From assembly GCA_958295665.1 (NCBI GenBank), contig OY282560.1, positions 189,506,561 through 189,570,560 of the forward strand: DNA of 64,000 bases, written 5' to 3'. This stretch comes from Tipula vernalis. Its lineage: Eukaryota > Arthropoda > Insecta > Diptera > Tipulidae. Positions 56,155 to 64,000 of the stretch are shown piece by piece; the stretch's first letter is position 1, and every line of letters begins with the position of its first letter. The translations under genes and the position numbers were made by a program. The notes below the pieces were generated by a model. The model saw only the letters and a list, made by a program, of their open reading frames with translations. It had not been told where the DNA came from and made no database searches.

Positions 56155-57660
56155 TCACGGGCTAAACTTGGCTGGTGGGAAACGTGAGCGCTTAGATCGT
56201 CTCACAGCTGACGGTGTTTCTCCAAGAATTCCTTCTCCTGAACTAATATAGGGTTCCCTTGGTGGGGACTTCATAGGCGTGCCTGGGCGACGTTGGGGTT
56301 CTGGAGCTCCTGCGGTATCTTCCTGTGATATTGGCACATACGATTGAGGTGCCTCTGAGCGTGATGGCGGACTGCCTGCAAAGCGAGTAGACACGGACGG
56401 GCTAGGTGGGCTACAAGAAAAACGATTAAACTGTACATCCGTTCTAGTTACCTGTCCCTGGTGACGGTGTTCATTTTGACCGATGACTCTTGAACCTTCA
56501 TCACCAAAACGGTTCCCGATAGATTACATAACAGCTTGTTTTCCTAACTGGTTTTGATGTCTTCTTAAGGTAACCCATGCCTGTCTCTATCAAATACATG
56601 CGCCTTCCCTCTGGTTTAATAACAGTTCTCTCGATCCAATTTTTCTTCTTCCGATACTGCCGCGCGAATATTGGCGGGCCTACTTTAAATTTCGTCGGTT
56701 TTGTGTCTATGCGGCCTACCAGCGTTCTATGCGGCCTACCATGCAAATATTTAGCGGGTGACTTTCCTGAACTATCCGGGGTTGATCAATATTCGTCCAA
56801 CTCACCAGGTTTTTAATTAATGCGGTTTTAAAGGTACGCACGGCTCGTTCAGCTTCTCCATTTGAGGCGGAGTGAAAAGGTGCCGAAGTTAAGTAATTTG
56901 CAAAGCATGAATGGTCGCTTCGGTCGTTGACGATGACATCTTTATAACAAAAGCGAAATTGGAAAATGCATCTACTACAATCAGCCACATCCTTGATAAA
57001 AATGGGCCCGCATAGTCTACATGAATTCGAGACTATACAACCCGCAACGACTTCTTCAATGTGTTGATCAATCCGTGGCCACCACCAATATCGGCGGGCC
57101 AATTGTTTCATTCGAGTTATTCCCCAATGACCCTGGTGCAGCATTTGGAGTACCCTGGCTTGTAAAGTTTTTGGCACTACTACTCGCGGTTGATCAGTCC
57201 GTAACAGATAACGTTAGTACTTACATTCAAAGACAACCTCCTACAGAAATAAGGTAACAAATCGATGTCATTGCAACCTAACTTTTCAGGCCAACCCTTC
57301 CCTACAAATTCCGAAATCTTTCGTAGATGCTGATCCTAGAGTGTATGTTCTGTCTATACTGAATAGTGTATGTGTAACTCATTAGCGTAATAGCCCATCG
57401 TTGTAAACGCTGAATTGTCATCTCTGGCAACTGTTTATTTGGGCTGAAAATCGTCGTGAGCGGTTTATGGTCTGTTACCAGTTCGAACTGCCGACCATAT
57501 AGGTATACTGATGAAATTTTTTAACACCGAAAATTATCGACAGAGCTCCTTCTCGATTTGACTGTAGTTTTTCTGATTGTCTGTTAGTGATTTCGAGGCA
57601 AATGCGACGAAATAAACATTATGTGACAAACTCATCCGGGTTTGAATATTCAGCGTTCAT
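56155..57660 (-). pseudogene. Gypsy-type pol remnant (RNase H, integrase, tail)
   Basis: Reverse strand: FVAFASKSLTDNQKNYSQIE, YGRQFELVTDHKPLTTIF and MTIQRLQRWAITLMSY of RNase H (57.62-57.37 kb). Next is the integrase head QGHWGITRMKQLARRYWWWP (near 57.13 kb). The core is largely deleted, resuming at FHSASNGEAERAVRTFKTAL, which holds the catalytic Glu. Then come FKVGPPIFARQYRKKKNWIE and the tail ending VRRSKRSRFPPAKFSP. The sequence pattern suggests a Gypsy lineage close to elements annotated as K02A2.6-like. Stops, shifts and deletions inactivate it. Confidence 0.8.
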
Positions 57661-60600
57661 TATTTAGAACTAGATAGACAAAAAAATGTATTTCAAAAGC
57701 GAAAGTTTTTAGAGAACAAAACGTTACGAAATCCTTAATATTTCAATATATGAATAGGTATAATTCAATATGGTTTACACAGTAGTTTCTGTAATAATCA
57801 AGTATCTTAAATAATCAAGTATGTGTTAAAATTATAAAACAATAAATTAATTAAAAAATATACATATACGAATAAGGAGATGAACCACTGAGATGGGAGC
57901 CAAGATCTTACGGAAACTATCAGACATAGAATTATTATTTATAAAAACTAAGTTGAAAAATGTACGACTACTGTGATTATATCATTATGTAAAGTCAAGG
58001 TGAACAATAAGTTGTGCCATGAAGTATTTATTATACGATTAGTTCTAACAATTACTTAGTAACCAATAATCAATTCTTTTCCCTTTGGCCACAAATCAAA
58101 TACTTAATTTTATGCCGATGAAGATAAAAAATAAGATAAATTGGACAGCATAATTAAAGACAAACAAAATAACCAAAATTTGAACTCTAATATGAAAAAT
58201 CAAATTGATGATGGTACTATGTACCTTAAAATTAATTCTATAAACGGCACGTGTCAAACAAAAATCAGACTGTCATCTAAACGGTTAAATGAGTTTACAA
58301 CTTCAAATCCAACATGCAGAGAATATTAGTAAATGCTTTTTACCGGAAACCAATAAACATCATTCTGTTTGACAACGTGACTATGATTCAAGGTCCCCTT
58401 AAGTGTTTAAGCGCCATTATGTTACGGTATGAATATAAAAAAACTATCACGTACGTAAGCATAAAGCACATTACGTGTTTGTTAGTGGTTTAAAATGGAA
58501 TTTGCCGCCAGTAAATCAGAAGAATTTGGTTTAGCCTGATCTCAGTCTTCAGAGGTAAATTTGGTCGCGGGTATTCCGTTTCAAACCACTCTAAAATAAT
58601 TCTGAAAATATAACAAAACAAATCACATCCGATCTCGATCAGCTACAACTCAATGATCCATCCCCTTATCTTAAATCAAAATCGACGAAATAAATCAAAG
58701 TGTGGAGTGAAAAATCATAGATCATTGTAAAACAAGACATGCGACTATGTGAAGGCAACAATTTTGTGGCGAAAATTTACAGTGATTTAGAAAATATTTA
58801 TGTACATGAAATTTTAAATGATTTATAAAATAAAATAAAAATCTTAGGTGTATTTCCGGCTACTGGAAATTTGTTATTCTTGCTGCTGAAACTATTTTAT
58901 AAGCTGATGCTCTCATTTGATGAATTACTGGAATTTTCTCATATAGTGCCCGTTTATATTATTTGACAACAGTATGCGGTTTATTGTAAACGCACTATTT
59001 CTTCCTCCAGGAAATAAAAAAATATGCGATCGTAACGCCAGAAAACGTGTCATTTACCTGGTACGATGGGGTACCGGGTTCATTGACACATACGGCTTGC
59101 GCAGAAGTAATTGCGTAACACACGCTTTAATAATTTAAAAAATTCAAGCAAGGAATATCGCTATAAAAAAAGAAGGAATAATTCATCAATTAAAACACTG
59201 ACTATTTTTTTTTTATTCAAAGCACTCATACTTCCTTACTTTATGCCCAGAGGCAGACGTGGCCATATGATATAGTTCAGCTTCATTTTTTGTCTTACTT
59301 TGAAGTGCCCTAAATTAACAACTCAATCTCAACTAGGCTTTTTTCTTTCATGATTATCAAACAATATCAATTTCTACATCTATCATTAAGAAGTGTGGTC
59401 ATGTCATGAACCAAAATTTGCATTCTTTTCATACCGAGAAGAGTTGCAATTTACCGTTAGAATTGTGGCTGGTCTGCCAGGGACTAGACGGGGTGAAATC
59501 AGGCATATTATTTTTTTTTTTTTGAAGTAGGACTAAGTTTTTGTTTTCATTCTATATGGGGACAAGACTAAATTTCGATGTGTTACAAAAATGATAACGT
59601 CAGACCACGGAAACTACGACATTAATTTTACGAAATTTATTTGCTGAAAGTAAAATGTCTCTTGATAAATTTAAATATAATATGTAAGGATTTACTGTAA
59701 AAATTACATAAAATTAAAAATAAATTTGTGGGTTAAAAAACAAAAAAAAATTAAATGAAAAAAAATGTACATAATTATTTGACTCGTATGTAAATAGTGA
59801 TCATATGTAAATCTTTTAATCGATTTCATCGATCAATCGCGGTCGTTTAAACCGCGTGCGCTATTTACATTATGAATGTATTCTTATTATGACAATTATT
59901 GCGTACCTACGAAACTTCAAAGATTCCAAATGACCGGAAATTAATTTGATTTATTTTGGTTTTGTCGACTAAACGTACGGTAACATAATGATAATCAAAT
60001 CCATAACAAAATACTTTTTGTTCTTAGCTCGTATCATGAGTATTCATAAATATAAAAGGATGTGGTTAAGTAATTTAATTATAAAATTTAATCAAGGGGA
60101 AAATGAAAAATTGGTTTGCTGTGTGCTATGTCTTGTCAAAAACCGTTTGTGTTACAGTATTAAGTAACTATGTCCGTACTATGTAAGTATGTATTGTTGA
60201 CGATTGTATATCTGCAATAAGCACGTCCTCTAATGGCAGAAAATAAAAATTAGAATGAGTGTGCTAAATGACATTGTTCTGACAAAAGCAGGCCATACGA
60301 GCACAATCAAGCTATATTGGAAACATCTCAATTATCGTCAAATCACATAAATATTCGCACATTAGTGACGATGGTTATGATTTTGATTGATTGTTTCGTT
60401 TTATTAATAATAAATAATCTTTAATGTCAAATAGCAAAGTTGTTTAAGTTGCAAAAATAATCACTATGGACGTCAATTGGAGCAAACAAAATTTTCGCAT
60501 ATTTTATAATAATCATCACTAAATCAGTATGTGACTGTAGTAAATATAATTCACGGCACCGACCACGTGTTTTCTGAAAAAATAATGGCATTTTGAATTA

Positions 60601-63600
60601 TGTTCGCAGGACGGCGGAAATTAATTTTTGTTTCGAGGTAATATTATAACACAAAATTTATTAAAAATGCATTAAAAAATCACAAAATTCGATACGCAAT
60701 AAATATTCGCTGCAAGTGGCGCAATGTGGGAAGAATGACGAAAATGAAACACAGGAATGTAAGGACTTTATTATGCGTACATAGTTATTTATTGTTATTA
60801 CATAAATTTTGGAATAGCCCATTTTAAGCATGAGCACAATGAAGCATCAATCCATAAACAAATAAATCGTAAGCTGAAGTAATTAATTATTCAATTTCTA
60901 GCTTAACAACAGCATTGCAAAACTCGCTCGGTCTTCTCAAAGGATCATTAACGAACTATCCAATATTATGAAAAACGATCATTTTAAATCATTAGAATCG
61001 CCGGACTTGCATACTCTAGTACAATTTCTGTTTAACATTAGTCGCTTTCCAATCGAGCACCGCAAGTACTTATATTGTATAAGTGTGAAAATAAGTCTCG
61101 GCTAAATGGTCGATTGGAATATACAAAATGTGTAAAACATAACCTCAAAATTTGTTCTTCATATAATAACAAAAAACAATGCGATTGTGGTTTAATTTTT
61201 TGAATGTACTCATGAAAATTAGATAAAGCAATTACGAGTAGTTAATTTAGCGAAGACATGAACCATAAGTGCTTACTACACATAACATCAAAAATCTTAC
61301 ACCTAACGTTAGCTGTTACTACACATAACGTCAAAAATGTTAAACTGTTATTTATTTGGAAGTTCGATCGAGTGTCTGACAAACTAAACATCAATTTTAC
61401 ATGAGTGGCGTCTGGATTTTTTACTAGATAATTAGTTTTTTTACTTTTAATTTCTAAATTTGGGTTTCACTTAAACTGCCCAAATAATGTTGTCTTATTT
61501 TCACATAGTCCTACGTTTCGGATACAAACTCGTCGATTTTGTTTATTACTAATTGTCCTGTTATATGATTTAATTAGATATCAATCATCCAATGATGACG
61601 GCTAAAGTTTAGGCACATCGAGCAGCATTTTCAGTCAACAAAGTTCCGAGAACTCGCAATAGCGACGAAACACGATGATGTAAGCAAGCCAGTACAAATA
61701 ATAATAATTGAATAATTTAAAAAAAAAAAAAAATATCCAGACAAATGAAATTAGTCCTTTGCGAGATGAAAACGTTCGATCATCGCATTCTACTGTGTGC
61801 CGCTATCCTTTCGAAATGGAACGAATTTAGTAATAGATTAAAATAAGAAATGTTAGTAAAGACAAAAAAATAATACTTTTTGTGCTTTTAAAACTACATA
61901 CTTGAAATATGTAAATAAAGTACATATTTGAATTTGTGAGCTGTTTATCGTAATAAAAAAATTGTATGAGTAACACAACAAAAACAACAACAAGTTGATG
62001 TTACAAGAACTGGAAACGTTGATAATCGTGTTTTGTCTCCACGACAAATTAGAAAAGAAAACTCGATAATGGGAGAAAAATATTAATGGAATCGCGCGCC
62101 AAAGACTAAAATTTTTTTTTTAATAATTTTATAAATTTTAACTACGAAAACCCCAATGTTTATTATATTGCACCAATATCGTTCCATTTCCTTTCTGTTG
62201 ATTTTCTTTTTTCATGACAACATTTAAGTTTTGCACTTACCCCATACAGAGTACTTTTTCTGCAACGTGTTCATAAAAACAGTTGTTTTTCGCTTTTCGG
62301 TGTATAAATAGTATGCAACGTGATGCGGAAATATGAATCGTTACACAATTTTATGTATAAATAATTTTTTTTTAATGAAATAAACTTGAAAACAAAAAGT
62401 AGAGTTATTTACTTGTAATTTTTGGGCATGCATTGATTTTGCATTTTGCATGCCTTTTTCTATTAAAAACAATTTTTTTTATTGATTTGTTATCAATAAA
62501 ATTGGCCCTACAGCGGCAGTAAGCGGCAATAAATGATTACAAACTGTATACATGCGTATACAAAACTTTATTTGTAATGTAAAATAGAGTAAACAGAACA
62601 GTATTGCTACAGTTATCTACAGACAGTTGAAAATGTTCACACGAAGATTGTAGGATTGTTCTATATCAAAGTTTTACCCAAAATTGTTCCTTGTCTCTTT
62701 GAAGCATCATTGCAATTAATTAATTAAATTTTTAAGTTTATGTAACTCTTTTCGCTTTACATTCGGTTCGATGATATTAAATATTATAATATTCGGATTG
62801 CCAATATAACATACAAACCAACAAATGGGTTTCTAATTTATTGCAATAGTAGATTTCTGATTACAATAAATTTCAAATTCCCTTGTTTATACAGCGCCAA
62901 ATTTAGCACGTGTTTCAAATTTGAATTAATTAACGAAAATGGTTTTTATCGGAAAGTTAAATTACTAATTTTAAAGAAATGTTGCGTCAATCGATAAATC
63001 GAAAATGATCTTTGATCTTAAACAAAAAATTTAATTATTGCTGTACATACAAAAGAAATGTAAAGTTTAATAGTTTGAAAAACATTTTATTATTAAACTT
63101 CCATGGCGCTCACCAAATAAAGAGTGCGTTCTTTCTCTATTAGGGATTTAGAATTAGAACTGCGGCATTTGAACAGCAATCTTTATTGCTTATAATAATT
63201 ATAATTCGCTGTTTTTCATTACGTCTACATATAAGAAGTTGTGGTGGTAAGTTCTACAGAAAACATTTCCACACAGTTGGAAATTATTAAGAATTTTTTT
63301 TCCTTGCGGAAAGTAGGCCACAATATTAAAACAAACATTCTAAAAATTTGTGTTGTCTATTCAACAGCTTCAGATAACAACATTATACGAGCAAAGTGAG
63401 AATTGGTAGCATTATTTTGGGCAATTCAAACCTGACTTCGTTCGTTTAGCGTGATATCATTTAAAGATGTATCATTGTTACTTGTTATTAGGCCTCCTAA
63501 AATAATTGCGGTCTTTTGCGAATCTTACAACAACAATGCCATGCATTTTAATTCCAATTGGAATAGTTTTTAACCAACATTTTGTTGGTATAGAATTATT

Positions 63601-64000
63601 CTATTCCACATGCAGTTTCAAGTTTGCAACCTCCGCCCTGGTGGTGCACTACTTTTTAGCAACTACTTTGAAAAACTTTTATTTTATACGTTGTCATACA
63701 TGCGACATATGATAATTGTGTCAAATTTTTTGCTGGTTGTCATTTGGCTTGATTTTTTTCATAAAATGATAAAACAACAAACGAATTATTAAATGAAATT
63801 TTTATTAAAATCATTCCTTTGAATGTTGGGAGCGGATCTCCGGAGGCGGATTTTCGCACCCATAAATTTGCCATTTGTACATTTTCGTCTGGGAGCACCA
63901 TATGGTTTCTCAAATTAAATGAAACATTTACAAATTAAGTGAAATCATTCACAAATTAAGTAGAACCTTTTCCATACCACCTTACCACGATACTAACATA
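57661..64000. other. long non-coding stretch to the window end
   Basis: No gene recognised in 6.3 kb. Seen: a two-copy ~45-bp direct repeat near 61271-61345 (TTACTACACATAACATCAAA and its near copy) and poly(T) tracts near 59210 and 59508. There is also a poly(A) run near 61718-61732, and a repeated ACAAATTAAGTGAAA / ACAAATTAAGTAGAA pair near 63930-63966. Frames of 60-70 residues near 61.9 and 63.6 kb have no motifs. Confidence 0.45.

Overview
The window is AT-rich eukaryotic DNA. It is almost certainly from an insect genome and probably from a fly: the transposon families are those common in Diptera, and the introns inside transposase genes are about 60 bases long. I recognise no host gene, tRNA, rRNA, CRISPR array or bacterial-style operon. 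Almost everything identifiable is a mobile element or its remains, often inserted into one another. This is the texture of an intergenic or pericentromeric repeat-rich region.

Layout. 0.4-4.7 kb: a reversed LINE scrap, then a long CR1-type LINE with an intact PHD-finger ORF1 and a broken endonuclease/reverse transcriptase ORF2. 4.7-8 kb: a decayed Tc1 element, a MITE and a weak Penelope-like (PLE) trace. 10.6-13.3 kb: an internally deleted pogo/CENP-B-type transposase, then inverted and tandem repeats. 15.2-25.0 kb: a 9.75-kb nested insertion with inverted ends and 8-bp flanking repeats. It contains a P-element relative with a multi-exon THAP transposase, a second LINE split by a mariner-like element, and a MITE. 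27.1-30.3 kb: an internally deleted Harbinger element and a MITE containing a solo LTR.

31.5-34.1 kb: the most interesting object. It is a 2.56-kb element with ~400-bp terminal inverted repeats and a 9-bp target duplication (Mutator-like). Its only recognisable gene is a Ulp1-type cysteine protease followed, across one stop codon, by a PHD-like finger. 34.2-37.4 kb: two Penelope-like halves head-to-head, the right one split by a foldback-like element with a 7-bp target duplication and by a MITE. 39.5-41.9 kb: a second head-to-head Penelope-like pair.

44.1-50.1 kb: a second CR1-type LINE copy (reverse strand) split by a solo LTR, a Penelope-like fragment split by a MITE, a Gypsy pol fragment and a hairpin MITE. 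55.5-57.7 kb: a degraded Gypsy element with pol, LTR and gag in an order that suggests a tandem arrangement. The remainder (about 50.1-55.5 and 57.7-64 kb) holds only short repeats that I can see.

In several places the flanks of an inserted element can be read as one continuous older element, which fixes insertion boundaries and the relative order of events without outside data. All protein identities come from reading motifs by eye, with no database search.
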